A stretch of DNA of 64,000 nt from Clarkia xantiana subsp. parviflora (Eukaryota > Streptophyta > Magnoliopsida > Myrtales > Onagraceae), in the NCBI GenBank assembly GCA_036873135.1, contig JAPTYO010000002.1, positions 50,648,204 to 50,712,203 on the forward strand. The letters are read 5' to 3'. The first letter of the stretch is position 1; each line of letters starts with the position of its first letter. The notes under the pieces were generated by a model, which was given only the letters and a program-made list of their open reading frames with translations, was not told the origin of the DNA and searched no databases. Shown here piece after piece: positions 53,733-64,000 of this stretch. Made by a program: the position numbers and the translations under genes.

Positions 53733-55107
53733 ATTGATTTACATCTTAAAGATAGAACCTTGACAATATTTATATATATATTTATATGTGTGCCGAATTT
53801 TTATATATATTAGCAATATTGGAAATTATTTTATATAATTAAGGTTTCTTGGTGGCTAAGTTAAGTTTTTAGTGGACATCAAAACCCTACTTAGCCCACA
53901 AGAAAGCCTTTCGGCCGAACCCTATGGGTTTATGCGCCGGTCCAATTGCTAAACCGAAACGGGTTAAACCAATCCGCGTTTTCTTAATCGAGTGGACCTT
54001 TTCGGGTCGGGTCAAACCGGTTTTATGTGATGAACCAAACCACAATCTTATTTATTGAACCGTTTCGGACCAAACCGGATTTTTAAAATCGGACCGACTC
54101 GAACCGGATTTTTAAAATGGACCGAACCAAATTTTAAATTTTTTTGGAAATTTTAAAATGTTCAATAAAATAGGATGTCGAATTTTAAATCCAAGATGTT
54201 TTCAAACTTTAAAAGTTAACCTAAACAATGCTCTTAGAGTTTACGTTTTAATACGTTTTCGGATAAAACCCTAATACATGGTTACGGTTATGGGGATGGA
54301 ACTCGGATATGCATGTTTTTGGGACTGGACTAAATTAGTGGGCTGAATTGCAATTGTTTACTTTCTGCAACATATATTAGAATTGTCGTCTTGACTCAGT
54401 CAAGCTAACTGGATAATAAATTGCGAGCATTGAGCTCTGGGATTTAAATATATGGTATGCGCAATAGGATAGACATGCTATGCTGATTGAAATTTCCTAG
54501 AATCCATATCTAGAAATTTTGCATGATTTACTGTAAGTATGAATTACAAGTCAGCCCCTAATATTTTCAAAATATATTTTTTTAACTGAAAATACCAGTC
54601 GCAAACTATGCATGATGTATGCGGAAGTTGCATGTTTTGACACGTATGCTAGAATGTTCATGAATGAAAGCATGTGGTAATTTACTTTAAGTAGAATTAT
54701 GTATGCTAAGGAACATTAGACGCATGACGCGTAAGCATGTTGGTTTTGATTTGCTCGATGTTTATAACGTGATATAGTATGCATGCGTAAATTATCGCAT
54801 AATTTTACAAAATCAAAAAGGTCCATGGGAAAGCCAAGATCGGGTATGCTTATTTGAAAATTTCTGTTCCGGTAATTTGCAATAGAATAACTGTTTTCAA
54901 AAGACTGGTCTATTGGATTGAAGACGACAATAGTGTGAACTTTTTCACAACACCCCATTCCCTCGGTTTATTGGAGGTCGGTTTGGTTTAGTGACTGAAG
55001 GATCACTATTCGTCGTATTCCATTCTAATAGATAATCCGATGTTTGCAATTCCGTCAAAATGTTATTGTCTCCCTAACTTTGCATAATTATCAATGTGTT
55101 AGTATCG

Positions 55108-55980
55108 ATGGCTGCAACTAGCAATGTCATTTCCCAATTGAACAAGGGAATAAGGTTGAATAGTAGTAATTATAAGATATGGAATAAACGAGTTAAGATG
55201 ATAACTTCTGAAATAAGAGGACTGGATCATTTGACCACAAAACAGACTAGGCCTGAGGGAGACCTCACGGAAGAGCAAAAGACATTCTATGATGAATGGG
55301 ATGTCAAAGATCATGATGTTCATTCCACCTTGTTATCTATCATGGAAGATGAGTTTCTCTATAGGTTTGATCATTTGGAACTGCTAAAGACCTCTGGGAT
55401 GGTCTTAAGGCAACATTCGATGTTTACACCATAGCCTAAAAGCGATCGTTAAACATCGCTTTTGACTCATATAAAATGAATCACAAGCATACGATGAAGG
55501 ATCATGTTATGCATGTGTGTAACTTGATCGCTGAACTCAAAGAAGCAGGTGAAAATCTATCTGAGGAACAACAGATCAATTACATGATCCGCTCTTTGCC
55601 CGACTCTTGGAACATCATGAAAATGAGCCTTACCCATGCCACCCATCTCGACACCCTCGAGAAGGTGCAAGTTCATCTTGAGCTGGAGGTGGATAGACTC
55701 GGGGCTGAAAAGTCTAGGTCTGAAGTGCATATTGCATCCTCCGCGCCAGCCGAACGAAAGGGAAAGCGCAAGAAAAAGGGAAAAAGTCCTCAGAATAAAA
55801 CTGAGAAGTTTGTGGCAAACAAAACCTAGAAGAAGTTTAAACGCAAACAAACTGGTGGCAAGAAAAGGCAAGCAAAACAAACACGGAAAGAGGAAACTCG
55901 AACGTGTTTTAGGTGTGGTGTAAAAGGACACCTGGCTGCTGCCTGTACCAATCCTCCGAAGGTACGCAAAGAGAAAAGAT
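55108..55980 (+). pseudogene. Gag of copia J
   Basis: ATG 55108, MAATSNVISQLNKGIRLN, NYKIWNKRVKMITSEIRG, then a frame change near 55390, LPDSWNIMKMSLTHATH, a basic stretch, a TAG near 55828, and the knuckle CFRCGVKGHLAAAC (CX2CX4HX4C, about 55909-55950). UBN2-type copia gag, about 290 residues if unbroken. Non-functional as it stands. Confidence 0.82.
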
Positions 55981-57753
55981 GATGAAAATCATTCATTCTC
56001 TTCCGCTTCTAAACATTCGAGAGTAATTCATTTTCCTTTTGAATTACAGAACCGAGAAACGGAAGTAACGACCTGATCGAGGATGTCCCAGTAGAATAAA
56101 GATAGAATGAAAGATTTTTATCTTTAAAGTTGCTAAAACTTCTTGACTTTTATTTTAAGATACTCTCAAATAAGTTCCGTAAAGGATCATATTATTTTTC
56201 CTAAGTATTCGAGAATACTTAAGTTGAGTATTGAATTTATCATCGTCCGTTTTAATCTTATTATTAACGCTATTCAACAAATTGCTAATACATCCTTATT
56301 TGAGATTAAGTACTCCATTAAATAATAAATTCCCCGGTTAATGTGCATGAAAAACCAATTTGATATTAAATTTTGAAAATGAAACGATTCAAAACCACGG
56401 GATAAAATTGGTTTTCTGCGCCGTACGCGGGTGTACCTCGAAAGACGGAACACATCGTTTTAAAGTACAAATTTAATAATGAAGTGTTTTAAAGTATGAA
56501 TGCTAATTTCCGTTTATGATTCCTTGGAAATAACTCATTGATGACTACCATGGTTAGAAGTACGCTTTAATGCTACTACGATCGAGTAGTACATCAACTA
56601 TAGCATTAAGCAGAAGCTCAAATGCATAATCCATGAGGTGGATAAGTCTCTGGATGAGTTGATAAACGAAAAGTAGTCAATAAAATGACACTCCCACTAT
56701 AGGCCTTTAAACGAAAAGTTTGGCTAAGCAATCATATTATTAAATACTTCGATAAACATAGTTTAAAATTACATTATGTTAGAACTCAACATTAATTGTT
56801 CCTATGGAATGAAATTAAGTTGATTTCATATTAATGTAAAACTATTTTCCAATAAAATCGGTTAGAGCGTTACCTTAAAAGCTAAGAAATGATACGGGTG
56901 AAACCTTATCATAAAGTAGCATTAATTTGCACATTATATATGTATTTATTAAGAGTACGGTCTACTATTAAAAGATACAAGTTTAAAATTAGCTTGGATT
57001 AATGGTAACGTGGTCGAACATGACACATTATAGAAATTTGAGGATGGACTTCCAATGCTTTGCGGAACGAACTAAAGTACTGATCGGATTAAAATGGATA
57101 ACGGTGATTCTCAGGTCCCACTTACTTCGAGTGGGAGAATGATATAGCATTAGTAAATGCATTAGTGAATGACATGGTAAATGATGATGGAAACATCCTC
57201 ATAATAAATCCAGTGGGAGGGCTCACTCCCCTCACATAATCATCATTAAATGTTAATGCGAATCAAGTCGGACCTGATAATCATAATGCTGAACCATTGG
57301 ATGAAAATCCAATAATCGTCGCAACTGCCCATTATTCCTAGTGGGAGGAAATGACTAACTTAATTCCAGATTCTAGTGATCAATGAATAAATCTCGGAGG
57401 TAAAATTCTGAGACCAATAGGTCATTCTAAGAAAGTTGTAGACCAAAATTTCAAGCACCGCCATTGTTCCCAGTGGGAGTAATGCTCCGAAAAGAAGCAC
57501 TATTCCGAGTGGGAGTAACGTCAGACTTAAGATGAGATTATCGAGCCTAGACTTAGTCTAAGTCAACGAACTTCTTTTAAGAAGTATCCCATCAAGTGAG
57601 ACATTCGTTCACGAACCAGTGACGGTTCAGCAAGTATTGGAAGAACCTCAAACGTCGGAATGAAGGAAAACAATGGAGGATAAAAATGCCTAAATTAGAA
57701 CATATTCAGTTTTGGTCTTCAGTTGATTAATCTTCTAACCACAGAGCTAGAAA
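55981..57753 (+). pseudogene. Degraded protease/integrase region of copia J
   Basis: About 1.8 kb where protease and integrase should be. No open frame of note and no integrase motif I can identify. Repeated phrases CCCAGTGGGAG or CCGAGTGGGAG occur four to five times at 57130-57520. The last part matches the left end of copia D. Confidence 0.5.
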
Positions 57754-59170
57754 GTGAAATTTTATAATTCACTACTGATGGAAAATTTGAGTAGTGCAAA
57801 ACTCGAACGATTGCGAAAGGATATACCCAAATTCACGGAAAGGACTTTGATGAAACATACTCACCAACTGTGCGTTACACCACAGTTAGGGCCATCCTTC
57901 CCCTTATTGCAAGCCTCGATCACGAGCCTGCATCAAATGGATGTTAATGACCGCATCTCTCCATGGAAACCTGGAGGAAGAGATCTATTTGGAGCAGCCA
58001 GAGGATTTTATGACTCCTGGCAAAGAACGTAAAGTTTGCAAACTCCAAAGATCTATTTACGGTCTTAAAAAATCGTCTCGACAATGGTATCGCAGATTCC
58101 ACGAGGAAATCGTCGGAAAAGGATTTGTTAATCTTCACGAGGATCCCTACGTTTACACCAAGACCTCCGGGTCTAAATATGTCATCATAACCTTATACGT
58201 AGATAACATACTCATTGCTGCAAACGATGTGAGTTTCATGAACAAATCAAAGTCCTGGTTATCATCAGCATTTGAGATGAAAGACATGGGAGAGGCCACG
58301 TACATCTTAGGCATTAAAATTGCCTGAGATCATGTCGCCCGAAGATTGAGTCTATCTCTAGAATCATATATCAACAAACTGTTGAAAAGGTTCAGAATCC
58401 TCGATGCTAAACTCGTGGATACGCCGGTTGTGTTCGGGTGCGTGCTGTCGAAGTGTGATGGTCCGAAGAACCAGCAGGAGCGTGAACATATGAAGAATGC
58501 AGAGTTTCTAAGCATGGTAGGAAGTTTAATGTACGCCATGCTATGTACTCGACCAAACATCTGTTACGCTGTGGGCCTAGTAGCAAGATTCCAATCAGAT
58601 CCTGGCTATCAACATTTAAAGGCCGTAAAATGAATTATGCGATATCTGAAAGGTACTGCTGACTATGTTCTGTGCTATAAGGGCATGCAAATCGAATTGA
58701 CTAGTTATAGCAACGCCGACCACAGTGGCGATCCGGACGATCGTAAGTCCACCACAGGGGGAGTTTTCCTCCTTGCTGATGCTGCCATATCATGGGTAAG
58801 CAAGAAGCAATCATGTGTCGCGCTTTCAACTATGGAATCAGAATTCGTTGCCCTTTCTAAAAACGCACAAGAAGCAGTTTGGCTGAAAAGGCTTCTTACT
58901 GCATTAACTGGCACTAATAAAGAGAGCAAACCTGTGAAGGTATACTCCGACAGTCAGGCAGCCATTGCAGCAGTTAAGAATCCAAAGTACCACAGTAGGA
59001 CCAAACACATTGATATGAAATACAATTATGCCAAATCAGTTGTGGAAGACAATATAATCACTTTAGAATACTTGTCCACAGACAATATGGTCGCAGACCC
59101 ATCAACTAAGCCATTACGTAGAGAAATTTTCGAAAAGCACGTAAATATGCTTGGATTACGTAGGGCTTAA
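57754..59170 (+). pseudogene. Reverse transcriptase and RNase H of copia J
   Basis: RT in several frames: frame changes near 57930, TGA at 58326-58328 and TGA at 58631-58633. Motifs: HGNLEEEIYLEQPEDF, GLKKSSRQWYRRFHEE, LYVDNILIAA (second Asp of YVDD changed to Asn, 58196-58207), CTRPNICYAVGLV. RNase H is open from 58637 to the TAA at 59170: GTADYVLCYKG, KKQSCVALSTMESEFVALS, VYSDSQAAIAAVKNPK, RTKHIDMKYNYAK, DPSTKPLRREIFEKHV. Classic copia order RT then RNase H at the C-terminus. Confidence 0.88.
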
Positions 59171-60069
59171 TAAGTGGCTTCTAAGAGTGATGGAATTTTT
59201 GACATTTGAAATAATGTTTCGATTGAATAAAAGAATTGCAAATTGAGTATATGATCTATCGACGTCATAAAGATCATCGGATTTTTCAGTCTATAAAATA
59301 AGTCGTAGGAAGAGGTAAAGCTCTTCCACCAAAATTATGTCGGATGTGAACCTTGCCTCGTCACACAGGCACAGTCATCTTGTAGGAGAGGGGAACCTCT
59401 ACCACAACAGGATTGGCTAAGAACCAGTGGAATAAACCTGGTTAAACGAAAAAGATAACTTGGTCACGCTTATAGCATGACTTAATCTTCGTTTTGCAAA
59501 TCGCCGTGTTGGACTCTGTCCATCATTAAAATCACATTCAGGGCCAGATGAAAGACTCTACGATAGCATGATTGACATATCCCGCCCCTGGCTTGTCCAG
59601 GTATGCTATCGACGCGTGCTTCATACTACGCGTGCCATGTTCGACCACGGGGTCATGCTCGGTTGTGCTAGCTAGAATCTTTGTGATTCAAAGGGCACAT
59701 ACTTCTTTACCTTGAGCGTGTGATTGATCCCTGGTGTCTTATGAAGAGGCACCCAAAGTATCCTCTCGGACTCAGAACTTATACCTAAGGTCTAACTCAA
59801 TGTTCGCTTTTCGGCGTACGAGCGTAGAGCCAAAGAAAACGGCCAAGTGACCACGTCTTGGAAACCGGTTGAGTTAGACTAAGGATATAAGCTATGGGGA
59901 TGGTCATTTTCATCTATAATTCCCCGACTCTTGTGTTCACTAGATAGCCACCAGCCGGATATTAGTTGAAGGTTGTGAACACTTGTACAGATGCCCTGGA
60001 GAAGTATTCCTATGTGGAAAACTGGGCAATTGGAGAATTATCAGTTGACCAAGGATACAGTGTGGTACA
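59171..60069 (+). other. 3' untranslated region of copia J
   Basis: About 900 bases after the RNase H stop with no recognisable coding sequence. Its 3' LTR is not reached because element G begins at 60070. The five bases GTACA (60065-60069) should be one target duplication copy of G. Confidence 0.6.
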
Positions 60070-60727
60070 TGATTGGTTTCGCTATAGCCGTTAGGCCCTT
60101 ACGACGAGTAAACGGTGAATAGGCCCACTGGGCCCTAAAAGAGGTCAAGAAGACCAATGCGAAGGGTCCCGACAAGATGGGTCCCGATGGTGAAGGGTCC
60201 CGACAAGGTCGGTCCCGATATGCGAGCTGGACGCTCCCGATAATATGCCTTTAAGTAGGCCCCGATATTGAATCCCTAAGAACGATTGGCCATGTCACGA
60301 TGACGAGGGGCCCCGAGCGGTGACCTAATGAGATAACTCTGGAGTCCCCGATATTGGTCGGGACTTGCTATCAGAGGTTGAGGCCGAGAAACACGCCCAC
60401 TATCAGAGTAGTGGGGAAGTGGCCCGAGATAAGCGGAACGTGGGCAAGTGGCCGAGATAAGCGGAACGTGGGCTAACTGCCCTGGCAGTTCATCAGGTAA
60501 CTGGGGTAACTCCTCTCCTATATAAAGGAGGAAGTTACCTCAGATCACATATACGCACCTACATACTGATACTTTTGCTTGCCTTGCCTGCCACGAGATT
60601 CTCATTTAAGCATCGGAGAGGGATTCTGGGTCACCGCCCGGTTTATTACCTTCTTGCAGGATTACGTGGAGTGAAGGATTTCGGATTTCCGTCAAGACCG
60701 TACCGGAGTTCCAACCGTGATCCAACA
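60070..60727 (+). repeat. 5' LTR of element G
   Basis: 658 bases, TGATTGG to GATCCAACA. Two copies of the GAGATAAGCGGAACGTGG repeat precede the TATA box TATATAAA (60519-60526). Core TTTAAGCATCGGAGAGGG at 60604-60621. Confidence 0.92.
60501..60543 (+). promoter_or_regulatory. TATA box in the centre of an inverted repeat, LTR of G
   Basis: CTGGGGTAACTCCTC (60501-60515) pairs with GAGGAAGTTACCTCAG (60528-60543) with one G-T and one bulged base, and TCC with GGA around TATATAAA. Confidence 0.7.
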
Positions 60728-60728
60728 T

Positions 60729-60745
60729 TGGCGCCGTCTGTGGGA
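60729..60745 (+). other. Primer binding site of element G
   Basis: TGGCGCCGTCTGTGGGA, one base after the LTR. TGGCGCCGT complements the 3' end of plant tRNA-Asp. Identical to the site of element B over 16 bases although their LTRs differ. Confidence 0.85.
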
Positions 60746-60782
60746 ACCTAACAAAAAGTCAAAGATAGCTTCTACTCGTTAA

Positions 60783-63143
60783 ATGGCGGCTGGCAAGCAG
60801 AAAAAGCAAGGGCAGACTGGTGGTTCTAACCTCCCTGCTGAAACTCAGAATTCAGAGCTGCCGGAGCGCAGTGTGGATCAAAATCCCCCTGCTGAGGTTT
60901 CCCGAACAGGGGGGCACAATGAAGTTCCTGAGGATACTGCTCGACACCAAGAGAATAGGGAGGAGGATGCTCCTCCAAACGCGGACCTGACGAAGGTAGT
61001 GGCGGATCCCATGCCGATGTTCTTGGAGGCCATAGAGGCTCTCCTAGAGTGGAGAGAGGCTGCCAAGAAGAAGGAGGAGGTGCCTCCGCCTCCGCCGAGG
61101 GAGGTTCGGAATGTGCAGGAGGCCCAACCCAGAAACCGGGACAAGGGCAAGGAGCCCGCTCAGTCGGAGCGATTTGAGATCGATGGGCCTGGACCGGTGC
61201 AGCATAGGACCATTCCTCTTAATGGTCCCATCACCCCCGACCAGGTGGTGAAGATCGTGAACATCTGCATGGGGGACCAGAAGCCGATGATGTGGGAACT
61301 GAGGGATCGATCCACCCATCCCTTTGTTCCCCGATTGATAGACACCCTCGCCCCGCCAGGGCTGGGTATCCCCACAATTAAGGAGTATGATGGCGAGGGA
61401 GATCCAGTTCGCCATGTCCAGAAGCATGTCATGGCCTGTCTGGGCAGAGCCCCGGATGATGATACTGTGTGTGTGTTGTTCCCGGCCACATTGGGAGAAA
61501 GGGCCCTGACGTGGTTCTTCAGCCTGCCCCCAGGGTGCATCTCCAGCTGGGCTGATATGCACGACCGTTTTATTCAGCAGTACCAGGGTCGTCGGCGCCT
61601 CTTGAAGAGCGTGAGGTCCCTGGCCCAGGTGGTGCAGAGGCCCGACGAAATGCTGGTGCATTATTACCAGCGGTACACTGCTAGTGTGGCCGAGATCGAT
61701 GAGGAGATATCAGAGGGAGAGACTATCCGCACCTTCCTTCGGAACCTGACAACCCCCTATGGTTTCGACCTGATGCACAGCGTGGCCGCGAAGGCCGTGT
61801 GGAGCATGGAGGCGTTGCAGACGAGGGTAAAGCAGCAAATCGATGTGCAGGAGTCGAAGATAGCTGCCGGAGAGCTTGATCCTCCGAAGTCAAATAAGGG
61901 GAAGCAGTCGTTCAAACCATTGGACGACCGTAAGTGGAGGGATAAATCCGAGGGCAGTCGGTGTCGAGGCCGCTCTGATCGAAGAGAGGACAGGCGTCCC
62001 CCGAGGAAGGACAAGCGGGAGGATCATCACATTCCTCTCAATAGTTCTATGGCTGCCGTGTTAACGGTGATGGATCGACAGGGTATCTCCAGGTACCCCC
62101 CGAAGAAGGAAGGAGAATTTTTGGGAGCTCGCACCGATCGTTACTGTCGGTTCCACCGCGCCAGCATTCACGACACTAACCATTGTCGGGAGTTGAAGAA
62201 GGAGATCGAAAAGCTGATCCAGAAGGGGAAGCTTAAGGAGTTTGTGGCTGGGAGGCGGAGTCGATCCCGCTCCCGATCTCGATCGCGGTCCCGTTCCCGA
62301 TCCCGCGATCGGTCCCCAAAGAAGAAGAAGTCTGAGCCGGAGTCTTCTGGTGTCCGTAAGGAGAAGCGGGGCACCATTAATGTGATTCATGGAGGATTGG
62401 CTGCAGGAGGTGATACCACAGCCTCTCGGGAAGTCTATGCCTCTAGAATTTCCGCTGCTGTGGTGCTAGGCAAGAGGACCCGATCCTGGACCGTGAAGGA
62501 AGAGATGGTGATTTCCTTTTCAGCGGAGGACCTGGTAGGTGTGGAGACTCCACACGATGATGCTTTGGTCGTGACCCTGGACGTGGATGGGTACGAGATG
62601 AAGCGAATTTTGATCGACGGAGGGAGCTCCTCCGATATTCTGTTTATGGATGCGCTGGAGGCCATGGGGAAAACGAAGAAGGACCTGAAGCAGGTGAACT
62701 TCCCGATGGTTGAATTCTCTGGTTCTACCTCCTATCCGCTGGGAATGATCACCTTACCAGTGGAGTTCGGTAGTGGGTGGAAAGCGGAGAGGAGGAATGT
62801 GGAGTTCGTGGTGGTTGAGTCCGCGGGGACCTATAATGCGATTATCGGGAGAACTACCATCAACCCGCTGATGGCAGTTGCCTCGACTGTTCACCAGAAG
62901 ATGAAGTTCCCGACTGACCACGGAGTAGGGGAGGTCAAGGGCGACCAGGTGGCTTCCAGGAAGTGCTATGTTAATGCCACCCGAAGGAGAATACGGGAGG
63001 CTATGACTATCCTCCAGACCGTTGCTGATCCCAGAGAGGAGTTTGGGCGTCCCGCCCCTATGGAGGATTTGAAGGAGGTCGAGATTGACGGACCTCAGAG
63101 GAAGGTGAAAATCGAGTCCGCCCTGTCTGACGAGAGGGCCTGA
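60783..63143 (+). CDS. Gag-protease polyprotein of element G
   Basis: 786 residues from ATG 60783, 55 bases after the LTR. N-terminus acidic/Pro-rich; gag domain about 195-375 (EYDGEGDPVRHVQKHV, ERALTWFFSLPPGC, FIQQYQGRRRLL, YYQRYTASVAEIDEEI); knuckle YCRFHRASIHDTNHC with Cys455, His458, His463, Cys468 (CX2HX4HX4C); Arg-Ser dipeptide repeats at about 490-516, followed by Lys-rich sequence; GTINVIHGGLAAGG linker; retropepsin with active site Asp612 in LIDGGSSSDIL and C-terminal YNAIIGRTTINP. Intact, ending in TGA 63141-63143. Makes the particle core and the maturation protease. The RS stretch is unusual beside the gags of A, B and C. Confidence 0.92.
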   Translation: MAAGKQKKQGQTGGSNLPAETQNSELPERSVDQNPPAEVSRTGGHNEVPEDTARHQENREEDAPPNADLTKVVADPMPMFLEAIEALLEWREAAKKKEEVPPPPPREVRNVQEAQPRNRDKGKEPAQSERFEIDGPGPVQHRTIPLNGPITPDQVVKIVNICMGDQKPMMWELRDRSTHPFVPRLIDTLAPPGLGIPTIKEYDGEGDPVRHVQKHVMACLGRAPDDDTVCVLFPATLGERALTWFFSLPPGCISSWADMHDRFIQQYQGRRRLLKSVRSLAQVVQRPDEMLVHYYQRYTASVAEIDEEISEGETIRTFLRNLTTPYGFDLMHSVAAKAVWSMEALQTRVKQQIDVQESKIAAGELDPPKSNKGKQSFKPLDDRKWRDKSEGSRCRGRSDRREDRRPPRKDKREDHHIPLNSSMAAVLTVMDRQGISRYPPKKEGEFLGARTDRYCRFHRASIHDTNHCRELKKEIEKLIQKGKLKEFVAGRRSRSRSRSRSRSRSRSRDRSPKKKKSEPESSGVRKEKRGTINVIHGGLAAGGDTTASREVYASRISAAVVLGKRTRSWTVKEEMVISFSAEDLVGVETPHDDALVVTLDVDGYEMKRILIDGGSSSDILFMDALEAMGKTKKDLKQVNFPMVEFSGSTSYPLGMITLPVEFGSGWKAERRNVEFVVVESAGTYNAIIGRTTINPLMAVASTVHQKMKFPTDHGVGEVKGDQVASRKCYVNATRRRIREAMTILQTVADPREEFGRPAPMEDLKEVEIDGPQRKVKIESALSDERA

Positions 63144-64000
63144 GAATTGATTGAGCTGCTGAAGGAGTTCAAGGAGCTGTTTGCCTGGTCCCCGAGTGAC
63201 ATGTCAGGAATCAGCCCCGATGTGATTGTGCATGAGCTGAAGATTGATCCCGCGATCAAGCCTATGGGCGTCCGATGGGCGCAGACAAGAGGATCACGAT
63301 CCAGCAGGAGGTGGGCAGGTTGCTCAATGCTAGATTTATCAAGGAGCTCCGATTCCAGACTTGGGTCGCCAACCGGTTCTGGTGAAGAAGAGCAATGGGA
63401 AATGGCAGATGTGTGTTGATTTCCGCGACTTGAATAAGGCTTGCCCGAAGGATTGTTACCCGCTTCCGAGGATCGACCAGTTGGTGGATGCCACGTCGGG
63501 ACACGAATTGCTGAGCTTCATGGATGCTTACTCTGGCTATAATCAGATCAAGACGGCTAAGGAGGATGCCCCCGACACTGCCTTTTATGCTGATAGTGAC
63601 ATTATCACTACGATGTCATGCCCTTTGGATTGATTAATACCGGGGCAACTTATCAAAGGATGGTGAAAAAGCTGTTCGGGGACATGCTGGGGAAAACCAT
63701 GGAGGCTTACGTGGACGATATGCTGGTAAAGTCCCGACAGGCCGAAGATCATGTAAGCAACTTGGCGGTGGCGTTTGAGCGGATGAGGCTTCATCAAGTT
63801 TGTTTTAACCCAGCCAAGTGCGCCTTTGGAGTGCACTCGGGGAAGTTTTTGGGCTTTATGGTAAGCCAAAGGGGAATTGAGGTGAACCCCGAGAAGCTGA
63901 GGGCAATCGAGGAGATGCAGTCTCCGACGAATCATCGGGAGGTGCAAGTGCTGAATGGCCGACTAGCTGCAATGAATCGCTTCCTGTCTAAGGCAAGCGA
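63144..64000 (+). pseudogene. Start of pol (reverse transcriptase) of element G, frameshifted and cut by the window end
   Basis: Directly after the TGA and in the same frame: LIELLKEFKELFAWSPSDM, typical of the start of Tat pol. Then frame changes near 63275, 63375 and 63605. Motifs recovered across frames: ITIQQEVGRLLNARFIKE, VLVKKSNGKWQMCVDFRDLN, KDCYPLPRIDQLVD, FMDAYSGYNQI, and the catalytic AYVDDMLVKS (YVDD at 63708-63719). RT is cut by the window end; RNase H and integrase would follow. Three indels mean this copy is inactive, unless they are sequencing errors. Confidence 0.85.

Larger units (their letters stand above)
52470..55107 (+). other. Long leader of copia J
   Basis: 2.6 kb non-coding. 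Contains a foldback MITE (53022-53535), an AT microsatellite (53629-53727), a GAACC-rich stretch (53930-54130), and the leader phrases shared with I and L. A leader this long, with the same ingredients in three copies, is a trait of this copia family. Confidence 0.6.
60070..64000 (+). mobile_element. Element G: pol-bearing Tat-like gypsy element, 5' half
   Basis: 5' LTR (60070-60727), PBS, gag-protease frame and the first part of reverse transcriptase; it runs off the window. Same LTR family as F and E, both of which carry an antisense gene before the 3' LTR, so G may have one too. It is inserted in copia J. It has a single gag knuckle and no gag' between protease and RT. Confidence 0.92.

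Noticed and set aside
53616..53813. Ile/Tyr-repeat frame
   Set aside because: Translation of an AT microsatellite.
59171..60069. Host gene or envelope-like frame after copia RNase H
   Set aside because: No open frame of useful length or membrane motif; treated as 3' untranslated region.
1..64000. tRNA, rRNA or organelle insertions
   Set aside because: I found no cloverleaf-like or rRNA-like segments by eye, but no covariance search could be run, so small RNAs cannot be excluded.

Overview
The window looks like a stretch of flowering-plant (probably dicot) nuclear DNA made almost entirely of nested LTR retrotransposons. Evidence for this: plant-type Ty3/gypsy (Tat-like) and Ty1/copia gag, protease, reverse transcriptase and RNase H; LTRs bounded by TG...CA with PBS and polypurine tracts; five-base target duplications; short GT...AG introns; plant-type TATA promoters; MITEs; and AT microsatellites. 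I see no convincing host single-copy gene, tRNA or rRNA. The species cannot be named from the sequence.

Layout, left to right. 1-4123: 3' end of a plus-strand Tat-like gypsy element (F) with an antisense gene and 3' LTR. 4124-4763: AT-rich spacer. 4764-16084: complete minus-strand gypsy element (A), perfect CTATT target duplication. 16282-16750: relic LTR (C1), interrupted by 16751-about 25915, a minus-strand gypsy element (C) without its 5' LTR. About 25916-27178: copia pol fragment (D). About 27179-31084: antisense gene and 3' LTR of a plus-strand relative of F (E). 31085-37279: remains of a minus-strand copia (H) with a deleted plus-strand copia (L) and a hAT-like MITE inside it. 37280-40028 plus 50221-50909: plus-strand copia (I), split by a complete minus-strand gypsy element (B, 40029-50220, ATATG target duplication). 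50910-60069: two more copia 5' ends (K, then J) with degraded gag and pol, and a foldback MITE in the leader of J. 60070-64000: 5' LTR, gag-protease and the start of reverse transcriptase of a pol-bearing gypsy element (G), same LTR family as F and E.

The gypsy elements share one plan. A, B and C read gag, then aspartic protease, then a second gag-like module (here gag') where reverse transcriptase, RNase H and integrase should be, then an oppositely transcribed multi-exon gene (here aORF), then the 3' LTR. They must depend on enzymes from elsewhere; G-like elements carry pol but are only one candidate. The aORF has its own TATA promoter, a GC-rich leader and four introns at matching places in A, B and C. 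It encodes a domain of the Transposase_28 (putative gypsy type transposon) kind, a middle domain and a C-terminal coiled coil. F and E carry a diverged version starting with a seven-base coding exon.

The LTRs differ widely but share a core near AAGCATCGGAGAGGG. In the A, B and C types this core is followed by a hairpin with a long G/C run in its loop. In the A type and the F/E/G type the TATA box sits in the centre of an inverted repeat. Most coding regions have stops or frameshifts; the gag of B and the gag-protease of G are the most intact.
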